DNA from: Asterias rubens
Taxonomy: Eukaryota > Echinodermata > Asteroidea > Forcipulatida > Asteriidae
Direction: 5' to 3'
Length of the DNA stretch: 64,000 nt
Assembly: GCF_902459465.1 (NCBI RefSeq)
Contig: NC_047068.1
Span: forward strand, 8,556,001 to 8,620,000
Shown piece after piece: positions 33,501 through 42,377 of the stretch (its first letter is position 1; every line of letters starts with the position of its first letter). The notes beneath the pieces are model-generated. The model ran no database searches, was not told the DNA's origin, and was given only the letters and a program-made list of their open reading frames with translations. The translations under genes were made by a program, and so were the position numbers.

Positions 33501-33991
33501 AGCGAGTACACACGTTAACTCTTCCATTGTTTGTCATCAAAGATGGCCATTAATGACGACACATGCAATACATCTATTGAAAATAAGATGTTGGTTTGTT
33601 GAAGAGTCAATATAGGATTTGAGGCATTGCATGGTGAGGTATCAATGTATATTTGGTTTGCGGTAACACCATGTGTGTATCTACTTGCCAGGTAGAGTTG
33701 TTCTTAGGGAACTGTCTTGCTTTATTCTACTGCCGCGGAGTAGATAAACGGAGGTTTGGGAGACTTGAAGAGTCAACTTCTTTACAAATTTTTGTTTGCA
33801 GAAAGAAATGCTTTTAGTTGACCCCCCCCCCCCCCCCCTAAAAAAAAAAAAAAAAAGTTTCCCTCTGAAATCTTGATTCAGTTTATTGCAATCAGTTTTG
33901 TTTTGTCTTGTTTTCCCTATGCAGTAACAACAGGACAGAATACAATAAGAAAATTAAAGAACAAGCGGACCGGTTTGCTCCTAAATCCTAA
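27519..33991 (+). CDS. UBE2I: SUMO-conjugating enzyme UBC9
   Basis: Seven coding exons join in phase: 27519-27623, 28424-28487, 29329-29348, 30047-30119, 31400-31509, 33233-33312 and 33925-33991. They total 519 nt, 172 residues. From [20 protein letters not shown] onward it tracks animal UBC9 to the end (RFAPKS). It keeps the HPN triad (FHPNVYPSG), the catalytic cysteine in [14 protein letters not shown] near the SUMO-consensus binding surface, and [12 protein letters not shown] with the conserved Asp. The basic N-terminal helix residues that bind SUMO non-covalently (ERK.WRK.H) are present. UBC9 takes SUMO from the SAE1/UBA2 enzyme and transfers it to lysines of mainly nuclear targets. Oddly, the open first exon adds about 13 residues ([15 protein letters not shown]) in place of the usual MSG. 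The second ATG (27525) has the better context (ACCATGG). Either it is real, or an upstream exon splices at the CTGCAG before GTATTGCC (27563). The family call is certain; the first exon is not. Confidence 0.95.
27709..28060. repeat. Degenerate GT-rich minisatellite in UBC9 intron 1
   Basis: Many imperfect repeats of words such as GGTGTGTTACTC, TTGGTGTGTCACTCA, GATTTTGTGTCACTCAAG and CATTGTGGTGTG, with no fixed period. A further block of the same kind is at about 28305-28370. An open frame over the region is low-complexity. Confidence 0.6.
28733..28835. mobile_element. Family M repeat fragment
   Basis: GCCCTTGAACTTAGGTCTTGAAGGGGC, ATTTCCCTCTGGTAAATGGCAC and TTCTATGAAGAAAAT match the repeat at 54834-54905 almost word for word. 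Dispersed, non-coding, in UBC9 intron 2. Confidence 0.55.
30486..30867. mobile_element. Family A MITE, full length, in a UBC9 intron
   Basis: TTAA + AGGCAGTGGACACTATTGG at the left and TACCGAAAGTGTCCAGTGTCT + TTAA at the right. The interior includes GAGACCTCAGATTC...TTTGAGGTCTC. The intron between the exons at 30047 and 31400 holds it. Confidence 0.92.
31073..31330 (+). mobile_element. tRNA-derived SINE with Leu-tRNA-like head
   Basis: GTGTCATGGCAAAGTGGTTTAGAGC (A-box region with acceptor-like GTGTC), then GGTTGGTTTGAATCCC (B-box) and AGTCGTGACACTTGTGTCC. The 3' body CAGGGGTGTAAATGGGTA...GGAACTGAGAAAG differs from the 17466 copy. Confidence 0.7.
31615..32065 (-). mobile_element. Probable non-LTR retrotransposon 3' remnant
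   Basis: The minus strand is open from near 32060 to a stop at about 31880. It reads [20 protein letters not shown] with [31 protein letters not shown] at the end. The 'R..RY..S.IP.L..LN' pattern is typical of reverse transcriptase C-termini. An AT-rich 3' tail runs down to about 31615. I judge it a 5'-truncated relic in a UBC9 intron; the subfamily is unclear. Confidence 0.55.
32096..32273. mobile_element. Family M repeat
   Basis: CCAGGTCTGGAGTTTCATTTTTTAGAGG, then AATCAAATAGTCTGTGGGAAACT, GGAAGGGGCACCAATG, CCAGGGACAACAGATGCC and TAATTCCAGGCC match 57138-57300 in order. The two ends are inverted relative to each other (GGTCTGGAGTTTCAT / ATATAATTCCAGGCC). Confidence 0.65.
32337..32742 (-). 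mobile_element. Full-length tRNA-derived SINE, antisense in UBC9 intron
   Basis: On the minus strand the head reads GTGTCGTGGCGGAGCGGTTT (tRNA-Leu/Ser-like A-box) then GTGGGTTCGAATCCG (B-box) and GGCACTTGCGTC. The body contains GATGGGGCGTAAAGCCAGTGG and TGTTGTGTAA as in the 17466 copy. The tail ends AGCACCTTGAGTACC...GCGCGATATTATTATAAC. This is the most complete copy in the window, about 400 bp. Confidence 0.82.
32901..33142. mobile_element. TIR element with GC-rich ends, ~240 bp
   Basis: GACCTAGATCGGCCGCGCGT + ACATACGCG at the left is repeated inverted as CGCGTATGTACGCGCGGCCGATCTAGGT at the right. Two diverged internal direct repeats contain GGACGCGCT(C)AAAAGTCACGTG. Non-coding, in a UBC9 intron; no copy elsewhere in the window. 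Confidence 0.72.
33599..33776 (+). mobile_element. Structured retroposon (family L) with 12 bp target duplication
   Basis: TTGAAGAGTCAA stands at 33599-33610 and again at 33765-33776. Between them lies an element whose core (from TAGGATTTGAGGCATTGCATGG to TCTACTGCCGCGGAGTAGAT) is nearly identical, in reverse, to 52494-52630. It contains small stems CTAC-TTGCCAG-GTAG, GTTC-TTAGG-GAAC and TCTACT-GCCGCGG-AGTAGA. There is no poly(A) tail and no A/B-box I can recognise. Confidence 0.78.
33822..33856. repeat. Poly-C then poly-A run before last UBC9 exon
   Basis: Seventeen C followed by T and about seventeen A, ending 68 bp upstream of the last UBC9 exon. A homopolymer pair of this type is prone to length change and to sequencing error. 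Confidence 0.85.
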
Positions 33992-36034
33992 GCTAAGAAC
34001 TGTCATCATGTCCTCATCCCGTTTCTCAGTTTTCATCCACGCCATCACAAAGTCATCTTCGCCATGTTGGCTCCTCATCATCATCACAGGCGGAGCAAAA
34101 CTGCTGTATTTTGGTATCGATACAGAAGACTCTGTTCCTGTAGTTAATTTTAAAAACCGATGGCCTGTCTCTCGTCGTACAGGTGAAAGTTTTCTACAAA
34201 CTCCAACCTTGCATAATTAAAACAAAACGGACTTTTCTGTCTCAAATTGATGCAGTTATCCCCACAAGAGGAAGTCCATTCTCTGGTGAAACCAGAAACT
34301 TTTGAAGTTTTTTGTAAAAAGATAATGTACAAGAAAAAGTAACAAATATTTTAGCCGAGAGACTTCTTTGTACCAGTTATGTTTCCTCATTTTGCTGCTT
34401 AGCACAATTTCGTCTTTTGAAATGTGTCTCAATTTCAAATGGATTCCAGGTACATTTCCAGCTTTTCAAGACCTGAAAAAAACGCTGAGCATGCTGTCTT
34501 TCTGTTATCCAAAGCTCTTTGCTTGTAAATATAAGTCCGCTTTTCAGCCGTAAAATCTGGTGACTGGTGCTACATGGTCAAGCTCACTGTGGGCTGAAAT
34601 CATAGTCAAGCATGTATTATATTTTGAAAGTGAACTGGTCAGTGCTCCTTCGTTCAGTAAGTGTTGCTTTTACATGACAACGGAAAATATTCTTGGAGCC
34701 GCACTTGTAAAGATATTTATAAGCTTGCTATGACAATTATTTTGAGATACTGTTTAATCATTCACTATCATCTTCTGTGGTTTTTAATGGTAGAATAACA
34801 ATTTCCAGCCTGCTATATGATATCATGTGGTGAGTGCATCTACACACACAGTGCGCAGTCAGCCCTCCTACTGTCTGACTAAACAAAATCATCCACTGTG
34901 GTTTTGGACGATAGATAAGCCATGACAGCCTGCAAAATGATATTGTGAATGCATCTTTACAGTACACAGTCAACCCTCAGACTGTCTGATCAACCACTTT
35001 CTATTATTCAATATGGTTTGGAATGATAGATGAACTATGTCGGCCTACGATATCATGTGATGAGTGTTTCTACTGTACACAGAGTGCACATATAATATAC
35101 ACATTTAGTTTATGGCACAACTGTTCAACAATGGTTGTTCAACTAGCAGTGCACAAGGAAAAAGAAGTCTGGTTAAAACCAGACTCCTGTGGACGTTGTG
35201 TTCACCATGTGAGTGGGATACTTCAGATAAGTTTTTTTTCCCCAAGACCTTGGAAGCCAAAGTAATTATACCACACCATAGGCGATTTTAATGACTAATT
35301 CACCAACAAAATATTGACCAGTCAAAAAAAAAGTTTTGAAATTGTTCACAGGTTTAGGATTCTTACTTTGGTTTTCTTTTCAGAGTATTTACTTGTGATT
35401 TAAAAAACGAAGAAGAATGCTCAATATTATTATGACATTTTGTATCTAAACTAACTAAGACGATCTTGTGCAGGTGTTTAAGCTTCCCATACCTTCCCCT
35501 TGGACCCCGCCCTTTCACCCCGCCCCTTTTTCCCCCGACCATCCCCACTCCCTCCATGTTCACTCAGCATTTTGATCCCTTGCGCAAGTTGGATGATCTG
35601 TTGGCTAGTGCCTAAAAGCTAGGCACTCTGCACAGGTTGATGTAAACCACTTTCATACGTGTCATAATGCCCATTTATGGATGTTTAGACCAGTGATACT
35701 CACCGTAAATGGTGTATTATAAATACTACTGCGGACGTGTTAGTTTTTTTTTTGGAGGAAGTGTTGGAGGAAATGTGGTACTTGTGTAAGGGTTAATTCT
35801 AGCTCATGTCTTAATTAGAAATATATTAGTTATTTTAACAAGTGCTAATATATTCTTATTTGGGCACTGTTTACTACCATTGTCAACGTTTTGTCATCAT
35901 GCATGGGGTGCCTGTTAATGGTGTATAGCGCCAGCGATTATTTATCTCAGATCCTGTGCGATTTGGTGGCTACTACTATTGCTCGATCACTGCATCATGC
36001 GTTGAAATTTAGGGCGTCCTTGGCAGCACCACCC
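33992..36034. other. Downstream of UBC9, with a three-unit tandem repeat
   Basis: Probably includes the UBC9 3' untranslated region. At 34757-35085 three imperfect units of about 105-130 bp share ATGGTAGA/ACGATAGAT/ATGATAGAT, the word AGCCTGC or GGCCTAC, GATATCATGTG(G/A)TGAGTG and ACAC(A)GTC...CCCT. No protein is recognised. The ends of the transcript cannot be fixed. Confidence 0.45.
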
Positions 36035-36197
36035 TTAAGGCCGAATCACACTGCAACGATAGCGATCACGATGCAAAGAGAACACATTCCATTGTTTGAA
36101 TTGCTCCACACAGAATACGCACACGCTCATTTAACCAATAGAATGCGTTCTCTTTGCATCTTGATCGTTATCGCTGCAGTGGGAGACCAGGCCTTTA
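36035..36197. mobile_element. Fold-back element, family F, TTAA-edged
   Basis: TTAAGGCCGAATCACACTGC at the left. Its continuation AACGATAGCGATCACGATGC + AAAGAGAACACATTC is mirrored by GAATGCGTTCTCTTTGCATC, TTGATCGTTATCGCTGCAGTG and AGGCCT at the right. The arms are about 55 bp with few mismatches. Open frames across it are artefacts. Confidence 0.78.
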
Positions 36198-36478
36198 GCA
36201 AGCCTTCTTTTATCAAACAGTCATAGCTGTAACAGTAGCCACCAATTTGTAGAAACAGTATTGTATTTATGTTTGTTTTGAGGGGTTTTGTGTAGGCTTA
36301 CGCACTGCATTCAGACAGCACTGTTTGACACTGCGGAATGTTTAGTGTGAAACGTTTAAAACTGGCTCTTTTGAAAGTTGATTCGAGCTCTCTCTAGAAA
36401 ATAATTGTGAAATGTAAAGAAGGGTAAAACTTTTGAGTCTTTATTACCTCATGGTGTAGAAAACAAATGATGGGAGTC

Positions 36479-36860
36479 TTAAAGGAACATGTTGCCTGGG
36501 ATCGGACGAATTGGTCTATAAAAAGCGTTTGTCAACCATTTGTATATGGTTGGAAAGATGTTTTAAAAGTAGAATACAATGATCCAGACAAATTTGCCTC
36601 GAAATTGCGTGGTTTCCCTTTTACTTTGCAAACACACACGGTCGGCCATTTATGGGAGTCAAACATTTGACTCCCATAAATGGCAGACCGTGTTAGTCGA
36701 CGAGGTAAAAGGAAAACAGTGCAATTTCGAGGCATGTTTGTGTGGATCATTGTATTCTACTTTTAAAATATCATTCTACCCAATATGCATTTCATAACAA
36801 ACGGTTACAAACGCTTTTCAAAGACCAACTCGACCGGTCCAAGGCAACGTGTTCGTTTAA
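36479..36860. mobile_element. Family B long palindromic MITE, TTAA-bounded
   Basis: TTAAAGGAACATGTTGCCTGG at the left and GGCAACGTGTTCGTTTAA at the right. The arms meet at GGGAGTCAAACATTTGACTCCC near 36664. Both arms contain GTAGAATACAATGATCC or its complement, giving a nearly perfect ~185 bp stem. Confidence 0.92.
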
Positions 36861-37943
36861 CTTGACTTTTTCTTATAATTTCCTCTTAAGTTCTATCTTT
36901 CTGTTTTTTTTCCTGCAGGGATACTTTTTTTAAATGGAACCTGTATGGTTGAACTTGTACCAAAACTCTTATAAATTTTGTCCCCAGAGGCTAAATTGTT
37001 TGACTATTTATTAGAATGTATATGTATGATAATGCATTTCTACGAGTCAACTCATATAATATAGAAGATAACAGGAACTTAATTTCTAGATTACATATGA
37101 TGTAAAGAAACAGATGTTAATCACACTAAAATATTATCTGAAGTTTTTGTTTTTGTATGTTGAGTGAGGCGCTGTACCTCCAAAGATGTCCAATCATTGT
37201 AAATGATTAAACGCTTATTCTCGTTGTTTAATCAAGATTTTGTGATACATTTCCTTCTGACCTTATGGACTCTTATGTTACTGCACAATGGTTTTCGCTG
37301 TTGGCTGTTGGCTGTTGGCTGTTGGTTGCTGTGATGATCTCATTGCCATACCCCAGTACCAAAGCAATTCTTTTGAGTGGATGCAAAGCAACTGAGAAGA
37401 CCATTTGATTCCAGTGTAAAACAAATTGTGAGTTTTGTTTGAGGAAAGGTATACAATTGGTAATCACTTTTAAAATTAATGGCAATAACAATCCATTGGT
37501 CAAAATACCCTTTGGAGAAATATTTCATAGAATTTTGGCACAAAAATACCATTGTTGGAAATGAACATGATGCTACACATTAATCTGGGTTCACTTTTTT
37601 ATTCTGATATTTTACCAAAAAGAAATCTTACCCCCATTTTCATGGAACAGCATGCAATTTCGCTCTTGAAGGGCCCAAGTAATTGCTGTGGGTACTGTGG
37701 GATGAGTACTGCTGGGTTGGGTTGTTCATGAGAAGGTAACATTGATTCTGAAGGTTTCTCGTGTCAATGTTATCATCTGTAAACTGTTGCCGGAGTTGTT
37801 TCATGTTAGCCTTGGAGCTCCTTTCCCTACCTTTCCTTGGACTCCAGTTCGAGTCCCAGCCCCGTACCAGATCCTGCATATGGATTGGGACTTGGTCTCT
37901 ACCTGATTGTGTGGTCATTCCTCCTACCATGGAGGTAGAAATC
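36861..37943. other. Non-coding, with a GTTGGCT microsatellite
   Basis: GTTGGCT repeats four times at about 37299-37327. Around 37927 the hairpin CTACCATGGAGGTAG appears; the phrase CCATGGAGGTAGAAA recurs near 41686 and a related one at 41145. No gene. Confidence 0.4.
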
Positions 37944-38153
37944 TGGGCCCATTTTCATATAGCTGCTAAGCACAACATTTTGCTTAGCATTAAATATTTA
38001 AAAACAGCATTACCAACACAATTTCTATTTGTTTCATATTGCTTGCTCCTGAAAATCACGTGGAAATTTGGTTGGTAATCCTGTTTTTATCAAGGAAGAA
38101 ATTTCATGCTTAGCAATTTTTTGTGCTTAGCAGCTCTATGAAATTGGGCCCAT
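37944..38153. mobile_element. Fold-back element, family C (GCTTAGCA)
   Basis: TGGGCCCATTTTCATATAGCTGC + TAAGCACAACATTTTGCTTAGC at the left is mirrored by GCTTAGCAATTTTTTGTGCTTAGC and AGCTCTATGAAATTGGGCCCA at the right. Internal words CCTGAAAATCACGTGGAAATTTGG and TAATCCTGTTTTTATCAAGGAAG match 49180-49422. Confidence 0.78.
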
Positions 38154-39908
38154 AAATGAAAGGGACTGCTCTATATTCTTCTCTCCCCTATGTTCCGACA
38201 ACCCTGTTCCCAAAACCCCCATGTGATTTACAGGATAGGATTCTAGTGTTAGGGTAGGTTAGGGTTAGAGTTAAGATTAGAGGAAAATACATGGGGTCGT
38301 CGGAACGTAGGGTGTCGAAACATAGGGGTGCCTGAACAAAGTGGTGTAACTGAACTGTTGAAAAGCAATTTTTATAAACAATTGGGGGGAAAAATGGAAG
38401 AATGAAGAAAAAAAGAGCTTGTACAACACACATGCATACGCAGTCATGAGATTGTCATGATATTAACTGTATTTATTAATCTAATAGTGTTTTGGTAAAT
38501 CTTGTTTTATAATTACGTCTAAGTGTTACTCAAAATGCCTCTCATTAAACAAGTTACAAGAAGAGAGTAAAAGCATAGAGGGCTGTCCTTCCTCTATGGT
38601 AAAAGTTTGTATATGTTATTCCATTTAAATATTTGTAGCATTCATAAATAAAGTAGACACTGTTTAGTTCATCATGTCATTTGAAATGTTGTCACAATTA
38701 ATATGTAGTTTATATAAAACCAGAAAATGTATCAAAGGGAGCTACTGGGTGGTCTCAATAAAATACACTTACGGCCGTTATGTGCTTTTAAGAAACAAAT
38801 TGTATTCGGCCTTTTTAGTCAACATAGTTATTAAATGGCCTGATATTTTTTACCCTAGCAAAGTTTTTCTCGAATGCCAATGCGAGAAGAAAATGAAAAC
38901 ATGGGGAGTGGGGGAGGGGGCTTGCAGAAACACAGGAAAAGCAAGGGGTAAACAATGAAAAGGGGGACAGATCGGTGTATCTTGTCTTCTTAGTTATTTC
39001 CACCTGACCGATTATTTTACACTCATCGTGGATATAGAAAATACCAGTATGTGAGTGTGTTGCTTTTGTGTTGTTATTTTAGCAAAAGGGTTCTACTTTC
39101 GATTCTACCTTCTGCTATTAGGATATGTGGCTTTTTATATGTCATTTTGGCAGCAAAGCTAGTTATCTCTTTTATGCAAGTGACACTTTTATTTCTTCTC
39201 AAGGTGTTGTTGCGCTTAGTGACCACATTGGCTACATTGCGCTAAGTGACCTCAGAGATAGGGACCCGAAGATAGAGGAGGACAACGGAACTCAGATCAG
39301 CACATCTTTGTATATTCCGTTCGTGCACACACACACACGTGGATTTTTCTTGTTGTGTACAAAGTGCATTGTCCTTCTGCAACTTGGTCGCGTGCGTTGA
39401 CTGGCGAGCAGTTTTGAGATAGCGCACATCTCAATGTACAGCGTTTGCTATAGTCTCAGTCATTGCGCGCGCACGGACTGGCTGCTGGGAATATATTGAG
39501 ATAGCGCAAGACAGCCAAACAGCTGCTTTATTGTTGATCTTCCGCTTTCCAGCAGCAGCGCAACCAACCAGCAGATTAAATGAATTCCGACTAGATCCTT
39601 GCGGTGCCCGAACTAACTTTTGAAAGTTTAATCAACCATTCCGATATGGAGTGTTGGTAAGCATTGTTGGTTCGTTCTATTCTATATTGTATCATTATAA
39701 CTTTCTCTCAACTCGCGCACGTAAACATATGGACGAATCGCAGATTGCTGAACTCAGAACTGTCATACATACTCGTATTAATATCATACTCGTACCATGG
39801 AGGCATGCTCATACTATACTTCTAGAAACTATAACTTAGGCTCCCCTCAAGTACTCATACTATAGCCCCACTTGTGTGGCCAAGGATAGCTGAATCCTAA
39901 GGATTCAG
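38154..39908. other. Non-coding; possible distal poly(A) signal
   Basis: No gene recognised. An AATAAA at 38647-38652 could end a long UBC9 transcript, but this is only a possibility. The block at 39240-39560 has several GCGC(A) words and TTGAGATAGCGCA twice, in direct repeat at about 39414 and 39498. Confidence 0.3.
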
Positions 39909-40058
39909 CTAGCCCACCTTGTTGAGCTGTTAATGGCTCCTCTAGCTCTTTTAACATGGGTCTCTGTCACTGACAGTGATGAGACCGATGTTAAAAGCTG
40001 ACAGTGATGAGACCGATGTTAAAAGCGGAGTCATTAACAGCTCAACAAGGTGGGCTAG
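39909..40058. repeat. Inverted repeat with internal tandem duplication
   Basis: AGCCCACCTTGTTGAGCTGTTAATGGCTCC (39910-39940) is mirrored by GGAGTCATTAACAGCTCAACAAGGTGGGCT (40027-40057). Inside, GCTGACAGTGATGAGACCGATGTTAAAA is present about twice in tandem, and a reversed relative (TTTTAACATGGGTCTCTGTCAC) pairs with it. This looks like a fold-back element. Confidence 0.72.
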
Positions 40059-40078
40059 GCTAACTCATACATGTACTA

Positions 40079-40515
40079 GTGTCACTGTCAAGTAACTTGT
40101 CATGGCAATCCCATAATATACATCATAACTGCAAAAGCAAACAGGAGATCCGCTATCAGCTAGTAGCCATCAATCCAACCCAATACCTCATACCCATGAT
40201 CCCAAGCAGTACTCGATCCTACCACAAACGTAAATATCAAACCATCCCAGCACGTCTCCAGCTCTACAAATATTCGTTTTTCCCACGAACAGTCTTGTGG
40301 TGGAATGCCCTCCCCAGCCAGATCCTTGAGCTCCCATCCATCGGGGTCTTTAAGGGGGCGGCTGGAGCAATCATTTAGCTACCTCCCAACTTTTTACTCG
40401 CACCTTGTACAATAAAATGCACCTGCAACACTTGGCACCGCACATACGTAGCTATCCTTGGCGTTTATATCCTGACTGAAGGACTATGCCAAGTATCGAA
40501 GTAGAAGTAGAAGAG
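40079..40515 (+). mobile_element. Non-LTR retrotransposon 3' end, reverse transcriptase tail
   Basis: The plus frame contains PARLQLYKYSFFPRTVLWWN + ALPSQILELPSIGVFK, the standard C-terminal block of CR1/L2/RTE-like reverse transcriptases. The untranslated tail has TTTACTCGCACCTTGTA, TATCCTTGGCGTTTATATCCTGACT and a (GTAGAA)n-like end. The 5' part is missing. A second copy of the tail lies reversed at 41240-41405. Confidence 0.82.
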
Positions 40516-40519
40516 ACAA

Positions 40520-41017
40520 GACCATAGAGCTATATATATTGACTAGAGAGCTAACTTGCTCTGCGTTTTGAAGCCACCCTAGGCGCAGACATGTTTGATG
40601 TGTTGCGTGAATTCGGAACGATTTTAATTTTAAGAGAACACACATTGCAGGCCTACTGTGCGCTTAACGTACGTGACTGCCCAATAGCGTACGTCCGCGC
40701 TACGAAAACCGTTACTTCGACTTGATTGACGTACTAAAAGAAATATACGCGCCATTTAAACATGACGCACATGACGCTCGCAGTTTGTGACGCTGATCAG
40801 CAGATTGTGCGTTCACATTTGCTGCATTTTTTGCTTCGATGACACCTAAAAAAGAACAAACGCACTATCATGCAAATAGCCGTACAATTGCCGTACAAAA
40901 TTTCAAGCTTTTGTTTTGGTTTGTACATAAACATGGATGCGCCCACACGGCTTCAAAACCTTAGTGCGTGTATAACGGGGTGTTAGCGCTCTAGTCAATA
41001 TATATAGCTCTATGGTC
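40520..41017. mobile_element. TIR element, ~500 bp, AT-rich tips
   Basis: ACCATAGAGCTATATATATTGACTAGAG at the left is mirrored by CTCTAGTCAATATATATAGCTCTATGGT at the right. Further in, TTTTGAAGCC pairs with GGCTTCAAAA. The interior (TACGTCCGCGC, CATGACGCACATGACGC) is non-coding. It is flanked by two copies of one retrotransposon in opposite orientation. Confidence 0.8.
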
Positions 41018-41239
41018 AAGACTCAACATGCTCAATCAATGACTGCGAATCTGTGATGTGACAGACGGAGTAGAGATCAATTATACAATGTGAATGTCAA
41101 CCCTAGTACCTCCATGATTTGATTGAGTCACGCAGTGTCCACTCGTGGAGGTAGAAATATTACTAGGTAGGGAGGTATTTCTACCTCCTACTTCTAGAAA
41201 CTATACTTTCTAGAAGTATCTACCTCCATGGTCCACTCC

Positions 41240-41405
41240 ACCCACTTCTACTTCTACCTCTGGATACTCGGCAGGCAATGTCCGTATTAAAGTCAGGATA
41301 TATAACGCCAAGGAAAAAAACTAAATGTGCTATGTGCAGCTTGGGCGCCTCTCCATACAGTGCCACTAAAATGAATTTACAAGGTGCGAGTAAAAATTCT
41401 TAGTT
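41240..41405 (-). mobile_element. Non-LTR retrotransposon 3' tail, reversed copy
   Basis: On the minus strand TTTTTACTCGCACCTTGTAAAT, CCTTGGCGTTATATATCCTGACT and a GTAGAAGTAGAAG end match the tail of the element at 40079-40515. Just left of it, 41160-41235 is a hairpin made of CTTCTAGAAACTATA / TTTCTAGAAG and GTAGAAAT / ATCTACCTCC words. Confidence 0.7.
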
Positions 41406-41495
41406 CACGATTACAACTTACAAGTAAAAATTGAAAATTTACTATACATTGTAAATTGATTGTTGTTTAAAATTAAATCAAAGTTAACAAAACAG

Positions 41496-41581
41496 TAGTT
41501 GTGATAACGTAACCTTCCTCCCGATGTAACCCTCCTCCCGACGGCCGCCGTCGGGAGGAGGGTTATATTATCGCAACTAAC
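41496..41581. repeat. Hairpin element, family H copy 2
   Basis: TAGTTGTGATAACGTAACC at the left and GGGTTATATTATCGCAACTA at the right. Between them CCTCCTCCCGACGGC pairs with GCCGTCGGGAGGAGG. An extra partial unit TTCCTCCCGATGTAACCC suggests an internal duplication. Confidence 0.82.
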
Positions 41582-41709
41582 AAATCAGTAACACAGCAAT
41601 GTTTACACAATTACAATCACAATGCACAAAGAAAAACCAACATGATTGATACTTGATAATGATTGATATAGTACATGAGTAGACCATGGAGGTAGAAAAC
41701 TCCTCCCCT

Positions 41710-41888
41710 ACTAGAACTATGAGGTTCATTCAGCTATCGTCTCCACGAATGATAGACGAACGAACCTCAAAGTTCTAGGAGTAGAGTAGACTACTCCTAC
41801 TCTGAAACTGAGTATGAGGTTTGTTCCACTATCGTCTCCTCGAATGTCCGATCGATAGCGGAACGAACCACATCATAGTTCTAGGACT
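41710..41888. repeat. Paired hairpin units, family I
   Basis: The first unit (41710-41778) is CTAGAACTATGAGGTTCATTC ... GAACGAACCTCAAAGTTCTAG. The second (about 41805-41888) is GTATGAGGTTTGTTCC ... GGAACGAACCACATCATAGTTCTAG. Both carry CTATCGTCTCC(A/T)CGAATG in the loop. The units are separated by GGAGTAGAGTAGACTACTCC, itself a palindrome. A third relative is at 42550-42630. Confidence 0.72.
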
Positions 41889-41991
41889 AGGAGTAGAGTA
41901 CATCCAGCAGCCCAGTGCAGTTATTGAGGGCTGTATTCCTCTGTAAATAAACAAAAGATTTTGACGTCTGCAGTTCGTATTCCAAGTGTTT

Positions 41992-42078
41992 TAGCCCTCC
42001 TCCTGCCGTCGGGAGGGAGGAGGGGCCGTCGGGAGGGAGGAGGGGCCGTCGGGAGGAGGGTTACAATATCACAACTAA
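41992..42078. repeat. Hairpin element, family H copy 3, tandem-expanded
   Basis: CCCTCCTCCTGCCGTCGGGAGG followed by a tandem expansion of GGCCGTCGGGAGGGAGGAGG, then GAGGGTTACAATATCACAACTA. The left TAGTTGTGATA end is missing. Confidence 0.72.
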
Positions 42079-42198
42079 AGAGTACAGTGCCCCAGTTACT
42101 TGTTCTAGCTAGGGAGGTAGAGTCCTACTCTTAGAACTATGGAAGTTCTTTCTGGGTAATGTGGTATCTCTCCTCGTCGTGGAGCAAATTTGATAGTG

Positions 42199-42266
42199 TA
42201 GTTGTGACAATCGTAACCCTCCTCCCAGGTTCCCCCATTGGGAGGTCAGGGTTATATTTCAACTAT
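42199..42266. repeat. Hairpin element, family H copy 4
   Basis: TAGTTGTGACAATCGTAACCC + TCCTCCCAGG at the left and TTGGGAGGTCAGGGTTATATTTCAACTA at the right. Same plan as the 26871 and 41496 copies but more diverged. Confidence 0.72.
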
Positions 42267-42377
42267 CTCGATAGCAGAAAGAATCTCATCACAGTTCTAT
42301 TAATAGGTATAAAATTGGTTAGAAGCCTATCTTGTTGGGCTGTTTATATAGCTCTCTCATCTGCCTTCATCTTTTGT

